From positions 5,112,001-5,176,000 of the forward strand of contig NZ_CP097349.1 of NCBI RefSeq assembly GCF_023516215.1: a DNA stretch of 64,000 nt, written 5' to 3'. A model generated the notes under the pieces. The model was not told where the DNA came from and searched no databases. It worked only from the letters and a program-made list of their open reading frames with translations. A program made the translations under genes and the position numbers. Source of the stretch: Cytobacillus pseudoceanisediminis. Lineage in GTDB: Bacteria; Bacillota; Bacilli; Bacillales; Cytobacillaceae. Of this stretch, positions 26,865-39,497 are shown one piece after another. Positions within the stretch are counted from its first letter, which is position 1; each line of letters opens with the position of its first letter.

Positions 26865-29800
26865 GTGTCATTTATTCACCTTCATGTATATAGCGCTTAT
26901 AGCCTACTATCGAGCACGGCAAGAATAGAACAGCTAGTGTCAGGCGCCAGGGAAAACAGGTTTCCTGCCCTGGCTTTAACGGACCGGAATGTCATGTACG
27001 GAGCTGTTGCCTTTTATAAAGAATGTCTTAAGCAGTCCATAAAGCCTATCCTGGGCCTCTCTGTGGATGTATTAAGCGAGATATCCGAAGGGGAAGCTTA
27101 TCCGATGGTCCTTTTGGCTAAAGACAGGCAGGGTTTTCAGAATCTATTAAAAATCACAAGCACAGTCCAGACAAAATCGCCTGAAGGCATCCCTGTTAAA
27201 TGGCTTAAGCACTATGCAGGAGGATTGTTTGCTTTAACTCCCGGCCTTGACGGGGAAATAGAACACTATCTTGAGGCGGGTGAATACGGCCAGGCAAAAA
27301 GAACAGCTGAACTTTTCAGCAGTCTTTTCGAGCCGCATTCCTTCTTTTTCGCTATACAGGATCATGGGCTGCGTGAAGAGAAAAAAACCATGAACTTCTG
27401 GTTCAGCTTTCCGGGGAAACCGGGATTGGCCTGGCGGCTTCAAATGGTGTTTGTTACATAAAAAAAGAAGATGCTTTTGCCCATGAGTGCCTGCTGGCCA
27501 TTAAAAATGGAGAAAAGCTTCAGGATGAAGCGAGAGAGCGGCTGAAGAGCGATGAGTATTATTTAAAGTCATCCGGGGAAATGGCAGAATTGTTATCGGG
27601 TTATCCGGATGCTTTGGAGAATACGATTAAGATAGCAGAGCAATGCAATGTTATGCTTGAGCTGGATAAACAGAACCTCCCTAAATACCCTGCTGTAAAA
27701 GGGATGAGTGCCGATGAGCTATTGGCAGAAGTTTGCTGGAAGGGTTTTGCTGACAGATATCCGGATGCAGATGGTGAGCATAGGGAGCGTTTGCAGTATG
27801 AGCTGAATATAATTAAGAACATGAAATTCAGCGATTATTTTCTAATCGTTTGGGATTTTATGAAGTTTTCGAGAGAAAATGGAATTTTAACCGGTCCGGG
27901 GCGGGGATCTGCTGCCGGTTCAATGGTTGCTTATGTCTTATATATTACAGATGTGGATCCAATTGAGCATCAGCTATTATTTGAGCGGTTCCTTAATCCA
28001 GAAAGAATTTCCATGCCTGATATTGATATCGATTTCCCGGATCACAGAAGGGATGAGGTGATTCGGTATGTGTCCAGGAAATATGGAGAGTTGCATGTTG
28101 CTCAAATTCTTACGTTTGGAACATTGGCAGCTAAGGCGGCACTACGGGATGTCGGCAGGGCATTTGGGCTTAATCCGAAAGAGCTGGACATGCTTTCAAG
28201 AAAAGTACCTTCCAAATTGGGCATCAGTCTCGAAGAGGCTTACAAAGAATCAGAGCCTTTAAGAAGATTCACCGAGGAATCCGATTTAAATCGCAGACTT
28301 TTTGAAACGGCTATCAAACTGGAAGGTCTCCCAAGGCACACATCCACTCATGCTGCCGGCGTTGTAATCAGCGAGCACCCGCTGGTTGAGGCCATTCCCA
28401 TTCAAAAGGGACATGAGAATGTTTATTTGACCCAATACTCGATGGAGCATCTTGAGGATGTCGGCCTATTAAAAATGGATTTTCTCGGTCTTAGGAACCT
28501 GACACTAATCGAGAATATCTTAAGCTCTATACAGAGAAAGACAGGCACACAGATTGATATAAAAAACATTCCCCTGGATGATGAGGCAGTATACAGTCTT
28601 TTGGGAAGAGGAGATACTACAGGCATTTTCCAGTTTGAGTCTGAGGGGATGCGAAGTGTGCTGACAAGGCTCCAGCCAACGCGCTTTGAAGATATTGTGG
28701 CTGTCAATGCCCTTTACCGCCCCGGCCCTATGGAAAATATCCCGCTGTTTATTGACAGAAAGCACGGAAGGAAGCCGATTATATTTCCGCATCCTGATTT
28801 GAAGCCTATTCTTGAAAATACGTATGGTGTCATCGTGTATCAGGAACAAATTATGCAAATCGCTGCAAAAATGGCAGGATTTTCACTGGGTGAAGCCGAT
28901 TTGCTTCGGAGAGCGGTCAGCAAGAAGCAAAAAGAAGTGCTTGACCGTGAGCGTGTCCATTTTGTAGGGGGAGCAGTAAAGAAAGGCTATAATGAACAAG
29001 CTGCTCATGATATATATGATCTAATTGTCCGGTTTGCAAACTATGGATTTAACCGGAGCCATGCGGTTGCATACAGTTTCATAGCTTATCAGCTGGCATA
29101 TTTAAAAACTCATTATCCGCTTTACTTCATGGCTTCACTGCTGACTTCAGCAGTAGGCAATGAAGGCAGGATTGCCCAGTATATCGGAGAACTGAGACAG
29201 ATGGGTTTGGCGCTCAGCCCGCCATCCATAAATAAAAGCGGCTATTCGTTTCTGGTAGAGAAAGATTCAATCAGGTATAGTCTTGCAGCCATAAAAGGCG
29301 TAGGTGCTGCAGCTTTAAGGGATATTTTTCAGGCTAGGAAAAATAAGCGCTTTGAAGATCTGTTTGATTTTTGCATAAGGGTTTCAACAAAAGCTGTTAA
29401 TCGCAAGGTCCTCGAGTCCCTGGTTCATTCAGGAAGCTTTGATGAATTTGGGGAAGATAGAGCTGTTCTGCTTGCCAGCCTGGATGTGGCTGCGGAACAT
29501 GCCCAGCTTGTTATGCCGGAAGACGATCAAGCTGATTTCTTTGAGGATGATGAATTTTTTCCTAAGCCTAAATATACCGAAGTAGATCCGATCCGTTCCG
29601 AGGACAAGCTGAGATTTGAAAAAGATGTGCTGGGCCTGTATTTATCAGATCATCCGGTTTCAATCTACGAATCATCTTTTCACCTGCTGGATGCCAGTCC
29701 GCTGATTGAACTCGAAAGAAATGCAAATAAGGCAAAAACAGTTGCATATTTATCCGAAGTGAAAAAGATCCGTACGAAAAAGGAGAGCCAATGGCATTTC

Positions 29801-30222
29801 TATCCTTGAGCGATCAGACAGGGGATATGGAGGCAGTTGTTTTTCCAAAGGTGTTTAACCGATTTTCAATGCTGTGCTCCCAGGGAAGCATCGTCTTTGC
29901 GGAAGGAAGGATTGAGGAACGGGACGGAAAGAAGCAGCTGATTGTCCAGCATCTGGATGATGTGAAGGAAGCAATTGAAAAAATGCAAAACAAAGATCCA
30001 GTTTTATATTTAAGGATTACCGAGGATCGGGAAACATCTGAAAATCTTCGTTTGCTTAAAGAGTTATTTAAGAAAAATGAAGGCCGGGTTCAGGTGGTTT
30101 TATATTATGAAAGCTCCCGAAAAACCATTCGCCTGGGTGAAGAAGACCTGATCTCGCCATCAGAGGATTTCCTTCAATTGCTTATGAAAGTGCTTGGGCA
30201 GAATAACGTCATTTTAAAGTAA
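26865..30222 (+). CDS. dnaE: DNA polymerase III DnaE, two frameshifts
   Basis: Error-prone C-family replicative polymerase that extends primers, chiefly on the lagging strand in Bacillus. N-terminal PHP domain begins SFIHLHVYSAYSLLSS; the palm carries the catalytic acidic motif PDIDIDFPDHRRD; finger, HhH and OB-fold (FLSLSDQTGDMEAVVFP) parts follow. Two breaks: the A-run 27381-27387 and the A-run 29777-29781. One added A at each rejoins all parts into about 1119 residues, the size of Bacillus DnaE. The GTG at 26865 fits the family start. As the gene is essential, the breaks are almost surely sequence errors. Confidence 0.9.
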
Positions 30223-30275
30223 TTATCCTTTACAACAATAACAATTATGGTATATTTGTAAGAAGAAAAATAAAC

Positions 30276-30286
30276 TGGTCTGACCA
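30276..30286. promoter_or_regulatory. FadR-type palindrome upstream of malic enzyme
   Basis: TGGTCTGACCA within AAACTGGTCTGACCACTG. It closely resembles the FadR operator consensus of Gram-negative bacteria (TGGTCNGACCA). The same palindrome recurs before accD, and a GntR/FadR-type regulator is encoded between them. Confidence 0.6.
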
Positions 30287-30402
30287 CTGAAGCGAAGGAT
30301 AAGCCCTGCGCCATCTGATAATCAAGCAGAAAGGCAGCAGGTATTTCTTCGTCGATCTATGTTTATATATAAATCCTATCCGGAATATGAGGAGTGAAAA
30401 TT

Positions 30403-31641
30403 TTGACCTTACGCGAAGAAGCACTGCATATGCATAGAGCTAATAAAGGGAAATTGGAATCTAAATCAAAAGTACAGGTGCGAAATGCCAAAGACTTAAG
30501 CCTTGCTTATTCCCCAGGGGTTGCTGAGCCCTGCAAGGAGATTTATGATAAGCCGGAAACTGTCTATGAATATACGATGAAAGGTAATATGGTTGCGGTT
30601 GTTTCCGATGGAACAGCTGTGCTGGGATTAGGAAATATCGGGCCGGAAGCCGCCCTGCCTGTAATGGAAGGTAAAGCTGTACTATTCAAAAGTTTTGCAG
30701 GAGTGGATGCATTTCCGATTTGCCTCAATACGACCGATGTTGATAAAATTGTTGAGACTGTAAAACTTCTTGAACCTACATTTGGAGGCGTAAACCTTGA
30801 AGATATTGCTGCTCCAAATTGCTTTTATGTAGAAGAGCGACTAAAAAAGGAAACAAATATTCCTGTTTTCCATGATGACCAGCATGGCACTGCCATTGTG
30901 ACTGTTGCAGGTCTTGTGAATGCCTTGAAGCTTTCAGGAAAGAAAATGAATGAAATTAAGGTTGTGGCAAACGGTGCCGGTGCGGCCGGAATTGCCATCA
31001 TTAAACTTCTATACAGCTATGGTGTTCGCGATATTATTATGTGTGACACCAAGGGTGCCATCTATGAAGGCCGCCCACAGGGAATGAATGAGATAAAAAA
31101 TGAAGTAGCGAAGTATACGAATCGTGAAAATGCCAAGGGAAGCCTAGCTGATGTTATTAAAGGTGCAGATGTATTCATCGGGGTTTCTGCGGCTGGAGCG
31201 TTAACGGCAGAGATGATTGGTGCCATGAATCAGGACCCGATTATTTTCGCTATGGCTAATCCAACTCCTGAAATTATGCCTGAAGAAGCGAAAGCAGCTG
31301 GAGCGATGGTAGTTGGGACAGGAAGATCCGATTTTCCAAACCAGGTCAATAATGTGCTGGCTTTCCCTGGAATTTTCAGAGGGGCTCTGGATGTCCGTGC
31401 AACTCATATCAATGAGAAAATGAAAGTAGCTGCTGTAGAAGCCATTGCCAATTTGGTTCATCAGGATGAGCTGAATGCGGATTATGTCATCCCTGGGCCA
31501 TTCGATCCCCGTGTCGCACCTGCAGTTGCGGCTGCAGTGGCAAAGGCAGCAATGGAAACCGGTGTTGCCCGCATTAAAGTGGATCCTGAAGAAGTAAAGG
31601 AAAAAACGAAGCAACTTGCTGTCATTGGAAAAGGTGAGTGA
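30403..31641 (+). CDS. ytsJ: NAD(P)-dependent malic enzyme (YtsJ-like)
   Basis: Oxidative decarboxylation of malate to pyruvate; YtsJ is the main NADPH-producing malic enzyme in B. subtilis. Motifs are LAYSPGVAEPC, GNMVAVVSDGTAVLGLGNIG, the catalytic-lysine region EGKAVLFKSFAGVDAFP, FHDDQHGTAIV and the Rossmann segment VVANGAGAAGIAI. TTG at 30403 is preferred, with GGAG eight bases upstream and the family N-terminus TLREEAL; an in-frame GTG at 30394 is too close to that site. Length 412. Its stop overlaps the GTG of the downstream regulator gene. Confidence 0.94.
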   Translation: MTLREEALHMHRANKGKLESKSKVQVRNAKDLSLAYSPGVAEPCKEIYDKPETVYEYTMKGNMVAVVSDGTAVLGLGNIGPEAALPVMEGKAVLFKSFAGVDAFPICLNTTDVDKIVETVKLLEPTFGGVNLEDIAAPNCFYVEERLKKETNIPVFHDDQHGTAIVTVAGLVNALKLSGKKMNEIKVVANGAGAAGIAIIKLLYSYGVRDIIMCDTKGAIYEGRPQGMNEIKNEVAKYTNRENAKGSLADVIKGADVFIGVSAAGALTAEMIGAMNQDPIIFAMANPTPEIMPEEAKAAGAMVVGTGRSDFPNQVNNVLAFPGIFRGALDVRATHINEKMKVAAVEAIANLVHQDELNADYVIPGPFDPRVAPAVAAAVAKAAMETGVARIKVDPEEVKEKTKQLAVIGKGE

Positions 31642-32271
31642 CTCCATACGTGAATCCACCTCAAAATAACACGAAGGTTTATATCGGCATTGTCAAACAG
31701 CTTAGGTCCATGATTGAACATGACGGACTTAAGCCTGGAGATCGATTGCCTTCCGAAAGAGAGCTGTCAGAGCGCCTGGGTGTCGGGCGCTCTTCCGTTC
31801 GGGAAGCATTAAGAGCCCTTGAACTTCTTGGCTTAATAGAGACAAGGAGGGGCGAGGGGACTTTTATGAGGGATTTTAGAGGTCATCAGCTCGTACAGCT
31901 GCTTAGCACGTTTATTCTTCAGGATAAGAAATCCATCAGAGATGTTAAAGAAACCAAGTTCTTGATCGAACTTGATTGTTTATGGCTAATCATTCAAAAG
32001 GCTGGAGAAGATCAGCTTCTTAGGTTCAAAAAGTGGTCTCTTGAAGCAGACTACTCAGATGATGACTTTTTCTGAAATCGTCACACTTGCAGATAATCAT
32101 CTATTCCTCCGCATCTGGATTATCCTTAAAGATTATTATAATTCTTTGGATCTGGAGACAATGATGGTAACCAAGGAACAATATGCAAAGCTGATTGAGA
32201 CATTGATTTCCAGAAATGAATCCGAAGTTATTCGTGTATATAGAAATCTGAGAAAATTGTCGAAAGGCTAA
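31638..32271 (+). CDS. GntR/FadR-subfamily transcriptional regulator, frameshifted
   Basis: The N-terminal winged helix is complete: LKPGDRLPSERELSERLGVGRSSVREALRALELLGLIETRRGEGTF. The all-helical FCD effector domain follows. A frame change occurs at the T-run 32067-32071; removing one T restores EADYSDDDFSEIVTLADNHLF and a 210-residue protein. Unlike the other breaks in the window this is an expansion. GTG start overlaps the malic enzyme stop. Two FadR-like palindromes flank the gene pair, so this protein probably controls ytsJ, itself and accDA. The ligand may be an acyl-CoA or a central carboxylate, but this is not shown. Confidence 0.82.
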
Positions 32272-32373
32272 CGACAATTTTTTGCAAATTTTATAGCTGA
32301 TATCCTCTATATTTAAATAATCAGACAAGCATTAATGGAGCCTAGTAGAGTTAGGCATTCATTTTTAAATCGG

Positions 32374-32384
32374 TGGTCTGACCA
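32374..32384. promoter_or_regulatory. FadR-type palindrome upstream of accD
   Basis: GTGGTCTGACCAC, a perfect palindrome around a central T, 50 bases before the accD start. It shares the TGGTCTGACCA core with the site before the malic enzyme. Confidence 0.65.
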
Positions 32385-32433
32385 CTGTTGAAATTAATGG
32401 AATTGATTCAGCGATTATCAGGGAGGTTTCATC

Positions 32434-33312
32434 TTGCTTAAAGATATTTTCACTAAGACGAAGAAGAAGAAATATGCAACCATTCCATCGGAAACGGCAA
32501 AGCAGGATGTGCCGGAAGGAATCATGACAAAGTGTCCGAACTGCAAGAAGATCATGTATACAAAAGAATTGGTTAAGAACCTTAAAGTGTGTTTTCACTG
32601 TCAATACCACCACACCATGAATTCAAAAGAGCGTTTGGAAAGCTTTTTGGATGCCAATAGCTTTGAGGAAATTAACGCAAACATGATATCTGAAAATCCT
32701 CTTAATTTCCCGGATTATATTGAAAAGCTAGAAAAGGATCGGGAAAAGACAAAGATTAATGAAGCGGTAGTGACTGGGACAGGCACTGTAAATGGCCAAA
32801 AAATAGCAGTGGCCGTTATGGATTCCACATTCAGAATGGGAAGCATGGGCTCAGTAGTCGGAGAAAAAATTACCCGTGCCATTGAAAAAGCTGATGAACT
32901 TGGAGTTCCTTTTATTATATTTACCGCATCAGGCGGAGCAAGAATGCAGGAAGGCGTATTAAGCCTGATGCAAATGGCTAAGACAAGTGTAGCCTTAAAA
33001 AGATTCAGTGATAATGGAGGCCTGATTATCTCCATCATGACTCACCCGACAACAGGCGGTGTGTCTGCAAGCTTTGCTTCACTGGGAGATTACAATTTGG
33101 CGGAACCAGGTGCATTGATTGGCTTTGCGGGGCGCAGAATCATAGAACAAACGATCCGTGAAGAACTGCCGGAAGACTTCCAGACAGCAGAATTCTTATT
33201 AAAACACGGTCAATTGGATGCAGTCATCCCCAGAACAGAGTTAAAGGACAAGATATCAGCCATTTTATCAATACATCAACCAGGAGGTGACTTCCAATGG
33301 CAGGAGAATTAG
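32434..33312 (+). CDS. accD: Acetyl-CoA carboxylase carboxyltransferase subunit beta
   Basis: Beta subunit of the carboxyltransferase that makes malonyl-CoA, the first step of fatty-acid synthesis. An N-terminal four-cysteine zinc ribbon (CPNCKKIM and CFHCQYH) precedes the crotonase-fold domain with [21 protein letters not shown] and [18 protein letters not shown]. The 292 residues are normal. TTG start with GGGAGG upstream. Overlaps accA by 16 bases, giving stoichiometric coupling of the two subunits. Confidence 0.95.
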   Translation: MLKDIFTKTKKKKYATIPSETAKQDVPEGIMTKCPNCKKIMYTKELVKNLKVCFHCQYHHTMNSKERLESFLDANSFEEINANMISENPLNFPDYIEKLEKDREKTKINEAVVTGTGTVNGQKIAVAVMDSTFRMGSMGSVVGEKITRAIEKADELGVPFIIFTASGGARMQEGVLSLMQMAKTSVALKRFSDNGGLIISIMTHPTTGGVSASFASLGDYNLAEPGALIGFAGRRIIEQTIREELPEDFQTAEFLLKHGQLDAVIPRTELKDKISAILSIHQPGGDFQWQEN

Positions 33313-34273
33313 AATTTGAACGTCCGGTTATGGAGCTGAAAAAAAGATTGCTGAATTAAAAGAGTTCACAAAAACAGCCGATGTAGACCTATCCTCTGAG
33401 ATAGAGAAGCTGGAAGCGCGCTTGGAGAAATTAGAAGCCGATATATATGAAAATATGAAACCGTGGGATCGTGTGCAGATTGCAAGACATCCCGCAAGGC
33501 CTACCACCCAGGACTATATTTCCTTTCTTTTTGAGGATTTTTTCGAGTGTCATGGAGATCGTGCTTTTGGGGATGACGAAGCCATTGTTGGAGGCATTGC
33601 AAAGTTTAGGGGCCTTCCGGTTACCGTCATCGGGCATCAGCGCGGAAAAGACACAAAAGAGAATATCCGCAGAAATTTTGGAATGCCGCATCCCGAAGGT
33701 TACCGAAAAGCATTAAGACTAATGAAGCAAGCAGATAAATTCCGAAGGCCGATTATTTGTTTCATTGATACAAAGGGCGCCTATCCTGGGAAAGCCGCAG
33801 AGGAACGCGGACAGAGTGAGGCGATCGCAAAAAACCTGTTTGAAATGGCCAGCCTTAGGGTGCCTGTTATCTGTATCGTCATCGGTGAAGGCGGAAGCGG
33901 CGGAGCGCTGGCTCTCGGTGTGGGAAACCATATTCATATGCTTGAGAACTCCACTTATTCGGTTATTTCTCCAGAAGGAGCTGCTGCTATTCTCTGGAAA
34001 GATGCCACGCAGGCCAAAAAGGCTGCAGAATCCATGAGAATTACTGCACCGGATTTAAAAGAATTAGGTGTTGTGGATGAGATTATCGAAGAGGTAAAGG
34101 GCGGAGCCCACAAAGATGTAAAGGTACAGGCTGCAGAAATCGGAGAGGTCCTTTATCGATCATTGAAGGATTTGTTGGATCTTTCTGAAGATCAGCTGAT
34201 CGATCACCGGTACAACAAGTTCAAATCCATTGGTGAATATTCGTTTTTAAAGGAATTTATTGGGGTAAAATAA
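33297..34273 (+). CDS. accA: Acetyl-CoA carboxylase carboxyltransferase subunit alpha, frameshifted
   Basis: Alpha subunit partner of AccD. Begins [16 protein letters not shown], then the frame breaks at the A-run 33339-33345; one more A gives [19 protein letters not shown] and a 325-residue protein, the family length. The catalytic region shows the oxyanion-hole glycines [16 protein letters not shown] and [21 protein letters not shown] behind CAGGAGGTGAC, inside accD. The gene is essential for fatty-acid synthesis, so the break is taken as a sequence error. Confidence 0.9.
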
Positions 34274-34304
34274 AAGCGTGCTTTCGGGCACGCTTTTATT
34301 TTTT
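34272..34304 (+). terminator. Terminator after accDA
   Basis: AAAAGCGTGC pairs with GCACGCTTTT across TTTCGG, followed by ATTTTTT. It overlaps the accA stop codon. Confidence 0.88.
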
Positions 34305-35625
<1,321 letters not shown>

Positions 35626-35709
35626 TCTAATCAGATATAAGCCGGCACAAGCGGCATAAAGCTGTCAGTGCTGGTATTCAAGCTGCATCAAATCAGGAGG
35701 TAAATTAAA

Positions 35710-37469
35710 ATGCGTAAAACGAAAATCGTTTGTACTATTGGACCTGCCAGTGAAAGTGTTGAAAAGTTAACACAGCTTATTGAAGCAGGAATGAATGTTG
35801 CCCGGTTAAATTTTTCCCATGGTGATTTCCAGGAGCATGGACAGCGAATTCAGAACATCCGTGAAGCTGCGGAAAAGACAGGAAAGACAGTAGCAATCCT
35901 CTTAGACACAAAAGGGCCGGAGATCCGCACAAACAATATGCTGGAAGGTGCGATTGAACTGAGAGCTGGGGAAAACATTATTATCTCCATGAACGAGGTT
36001 GAAGGAACAGCAGAAAAGTTTTCTGTTACATACGCAGGGCTAATTGAAGATGTACACACAGGAAGCAAAATTCTGCTTGATGACGGTTTAATTGGACTTG
36101 AAGTAACAAAAATCGATAAAGCCAACAGTGAAATTCACACAAAAATCTTAAATAGCGGAACACTTAAAAATAAAAAAGGCGTCAACGTTCCGGGTGTATC
36201 TGTGAATCTTCCTGGCATAACGGAGAAAGATGCTCAGGACATCATCTTCGGAATCGAACAGGGCGTAGATTTCATTGCCGCTTCTTTTGTCCGCAGAGCG
36301 TCTGATGTTTTGGAAATCAGACAGCTGCTTGAGGAGCACAATGCCTCTTATATCAACATCATTCCTAAGATTGAAAATCAGGAAGGTGTAGATAACATTG
36401 ATGAAATTCTTGAAATTTCCGACGGTCTTATGGTAGCGCGCGGAGACCTTGGTGTCGAAATTCCGGCAGAAGAAGTTCCGCTTGTGCAAAAGAAATTAAT
36501 TAAAGAGTGCAATGCACAGGGTAAACCTGTTATTACTGCAACACAAATGCTGGATTCCATGCAGCGCAACCCCGTCCAACACGCGCAGAAGCGAGTGATG
36601 TAGCAAATGCCATTTTTGATGGTACTGATGCTATCATGTTATCCGGTGAAACGGCTGCGGGCTCTTATCCTGTCGAGGCTGTGCAGACGATGCACAACAT
36701 CGCATCAAGAGCAGAATCTGCTTTGGATCATAAAGAAATTCTATCAAACCGAAGCAAAGATAATGAACATAACATTACAGATGCCATTGGACAATCAGTG
36801 GCACATACAGCTCTAAACCTGGATGTTAACGCAATTATTACACCGACTGAAAGCGGCCATACAGCAAGGATGATTTCAAAGTACCGTCCGAAAGCTCCTA
36901 TTGTTGCTGTTACTTCAAACGACTATGTATCACGGCGCTTATCTTTAACATGGGGTGTTTATCCTCAAATTGGCCAAAAAGCGTCTACTACAGACGATAT
37001 GCTTGATATTGCAGTTGAGGAAAGTGTGAACAGCGGAATTGTCGCATCAGGAGATTTAGTGGTTATTACAGCTGGTGTGCCTGTTGGTGAAGCTGGTACC
37101 ACCAATTTAATGAAAATTCATGTAGTGGGGGATATCCTGGCTAAGGCACAAGGAATCGGGCGCAAATCAGCCTTTGGAAAAGTCGTTGTGGCAAGAAATG
37201 CAGAGGAAGCATTGGCAAAAGTAACAGAAGGCTCTATTCTGGTTACTATCGGTTCTGACCGTGAAATGGTCCCTGCCATTGAAAAATGCAGTGCACTTAT
37301 TACAGAAGAAGGCGGACTTACAAGCCATGCGGCTGTCGTGGGCCTTAATATTGGCATACCTGTCATTGTAGGGGTTGAAAAAGCAACAACCCTTCTCAAA
37401 GATGGGCAGGAAGTAACAGTCGATTCTCAGCGAGGCGTAATTTATAACGGCCACGCAAGCGTGCTGTAG
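35710..37469 (+). CDS. pyk: Pyruvate kinase with C-terminal PEP-utilizer domain, frameshifted
   Basis: Makes pyruvate and ATP from phosphoenolpyruvate. The barrel motifs [40 protein letters not shown] and [10 protein letters not shown] are present, followed by the C-terminal domain and an extra phosphohistidine-type domain ([32 protein letters not shown]) as in Bacillus. The frame breaks at the C-run 36570-36573; one more C gives [20 protein letters not shown] and 586 residues in total. ATG behind CAGGAGG. Considered intact in the organism. Confidence 0.93.
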
Positions 37470-37477
37470 TTAGGATT

Positions 37478-37508
37478 AAAAAAGGAAGGGGTCGCCCTTC
37501 TTTTTTTG
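37478..37508 (+). terminator. Terminator after pyk
   Basis: GAAGGG / CCCTTC around GTCG, within an A-tract and T-tract context. Confidence 0.85.
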
Positions 37509-37596
37509 GATTCCTGGGACAGACAAATTGTTATATTCTCAGTTTCATGTTTGGTATAATAAAGGTAAGTCTTATACAAAAAATAGAGGTGGCTTG

Positions 37597-37983
37597 ATGC
37601 GCTACATTCTCTTGCTGATGATAATCGTTCCTGCTGCTGAAATTGGTGTTTTACTGCTATCAGGGAACACAATTGGTCTATGGCCTACTCTTGCGGTTAT
37701 CTTGTTTACAGGCGTTCTCGGTGCTTATCTGGCCAAAAAACAGGGTCTTGAAACAATCAGAAAAATACAGGATCAGCTGCGCTGCGGGCAAATGCCTGGA
37801 GATGCCATTCTTGATGGGGCCTGCATCCTTATTGGAGGCACCCTGCTTCTTGCACCGGGATTCATTACAGATGCATTAGGATTTACATTGCTTCTTCCTT
37901 CTGCAAGAAAAGTACTTAAAAACATCCTGTATATAGGTCTGAAAAAATGGATGAACAAGGGAACAATCACGATAATCAGGTGA
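37597..37983 (+). CDS. FxsA-family membrane protein
   Basis: Membrane protein of 128 residues related to FxsA (YtzA in B. subtilis). Hydrophobic segments are at about residues 2-18, 27-45 and 70-95. The conserved loop DALGFTLLLPSARK lies near residue 90-105. FxsA in E. coli relieves F-plasmid exclusion of phage T7, but the normal role is unknown. ATG chosen behind AGAGGTGGC; an earlier in-frame ATG at 37528 would add a poor leader. Own terminator. Confidence 0.82.
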   Translation: MRYILLLMIIVPAAEIGVLLLSGNTIGLWPTLAVILFTGVLGAYLAKKQGLETIRKIQDQLRCGQMPGDAILDGACILIGGTLLLAPGFITDALGFTLLLPSARKVLKNILYIGLKKWMNKGTITIIR

Positions 37984-37997
37984 AAAAAGCTATATAT

Positions 37998-38035
37998 AAA
38001 GCCGCTCCTTTAAATTGGAGCGGCTTGTTTATTTT
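37998..38035. terminator. Terminator after the fxsA-like gene
   Basis: AAGCCGCTCC pairs with GGAGCGGCTT across TTTAAATT, followed by GTTTATTTT. Confidence 0.8.
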
Positions 38036-38149
38036 ATTGGCCATTTTATTTTCGGACGCATTCACACTTTTGATTATGCAAGTGCCAAATAGGCAATCCA
38101 TTACATAGCCTGATTAAGATTAAGGGATGCCCACATTCAGATCATCATC

Positions 38150-39271
38150 TTAATCTGCTTCCTCATTGCCTTTTATAAACAACCAGATATCCCTGAATAC
38201 TCCAGCTTTATGAAGAGTTGTGATGAGTACAAGAGTAACCGGCCCGGCGATTAAGCCCAGAAATCCAATCAGTTTAAAACCGACAAATAAAGCAATCAGG
38301 GTAGCTAAAGGATCAAGTCCAATACTTGATGAAAGGATCTTTGGCTCCATAATCTGCCGTTGTACCAATACGATGATATAAAGAATGCCAAGTCCGATTG
38401 CCCTGCTCATTTCTCCGCCGATTGCTTCATAGATGATCCATGGCACAAAAACCAGCCCTGTTCCGAGATAGGGTATTATATCGACAAGGCCAGTCACCAG
38501 TGCAATTGTAATAGCATAATCGACACGCAAAATCAGCAGTCCGGCAAGTATGATAACAGTCGTGATAGATACTAAGGTAGCCTGTGCCTTGACAAAGCCA
38601 AACAAGGCCTTCTGCAGATCGGCAAATACAGTTCTGCCGCTCTTTTTTGCACGGCTGGGCAGTATGCGGCTGAAGAGGCCTGAAAGCCTATGCCAATCCT
38701 TGCTGATGAAAAAAGTGGCCAGCAGCGAGAATATCAGGACAGTTGCTGCATTGGGAAACCAGGAAAGGATATTTGGGATTTTCTCGAAGAATGCCTGGAT
38801 AAAATCTCCCAGAGTGGAGCCAAATTGCTTCCCGACATTTTCTATGTTCGTCATTATGGTATCCTGCTGGCCTGTGCCAAGATTATTAAATAAACTGGCA
38901 AGCTGGTTATAAAGAGGAATGATTTGCCCAGCAAAGAACTGCTCAATGAAGTCAATTAAAGTATCGAGGTGCTGCGGTACTACTTTTGCCAAATAATCTG
39001 CACCTGATACGATCTCTGCCACCAGCAATGTGATTAATCCAGCAAAAATGGCAAAGATAAGAATCAAAGCAATGAGGACTGCAAGAGCCCTGGGAATTTT
39101 CCATTTAACTTCCATCATGTTGACAAAGGGATTAATTAGAAAGGCAATGGCCAGTCCAATAATGAAAGGGTAAGTCACTTTGGATAAATATAAGAAAGCA
39201 TAGAGACTTAAGATCACTACTCCAATAACAAAGAAAAATCTTACGGTCCGATAGATATATGCCGGGTTCAA
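38150..39271 (-). CDS. ytvI: Sporulation integral membrane protein YtvI (AI-2E transporter family)
   Basis: Polytopic membrane protein with about seven hydrophobic segments; AI-2E/PerM-like fold. The conserved C-terminal region GLVDIIPYLGTGLVFVPWIIYE and IMEPKILSSSIGLDPL is typical. B. subtilis YtvI is listed as a sporulation membrane protein under SigE; its substrate is unknown. Start is TTG behind AAGGAGG. The 373 residues fit. Divergent from ytwI. Confidence 0.88.
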   Translation of the reverse strand: MNPAYIYRTVRFFFVIGVVILSLYAFLYLSKVTYPFIIGLAIAFLINPFVNMMEVKWKIPRALAVLIALILIFAIFAGLITLLVAEIVSGADYLAKVVPQHLDTLIDFIEQFFAGQIIPLYNQLASLFNNLGTGQQDTIMTNIENVGKQFGSTLGDFIQAFFEKIPNILSWFPNAATVLIFSLLATFFISKDWHRLSGLFSRILPSRAKKSGRTVFADLQKALFGFVKAQATLVSITTVIILAGLLILRVDYAITIALVTGLVDIIPYLGTGLVFVPWIIYEAIGGEMSRAIGLGILYIIVLVQRQIMEPKILSSSIGLDPLATLIALFVGFKLIGFLGLIAGPVTLVLITTLHKAGVFRDIWLFIKGNEEAD

Positions 39272-39497
39272 GTAATAGCCTCCTTATTTAATTAGAACAG
39301 ACTAAGTCATTGCAGCTGCCGTTTTTATGTAATGTTATTAGTCATATCATACATCAATTTTGATGAAGCTAAAAATAATTAGCTATTGTCTAGTAATACT
39401 TATTCTATTTATTAAAATCCGGTAAAGAACTCAGAAATTATTAAAATGAATTAAATTATGCTACGATAATATAGAAAGCTGGCAGGTGAATTAGCAA

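Noticed and set aside
31201..31659. Minus-strand frame opposite the malic enzyme
   Set aside because: Antisense shadow of a strongly conserved gene; no ribosome-binding site.
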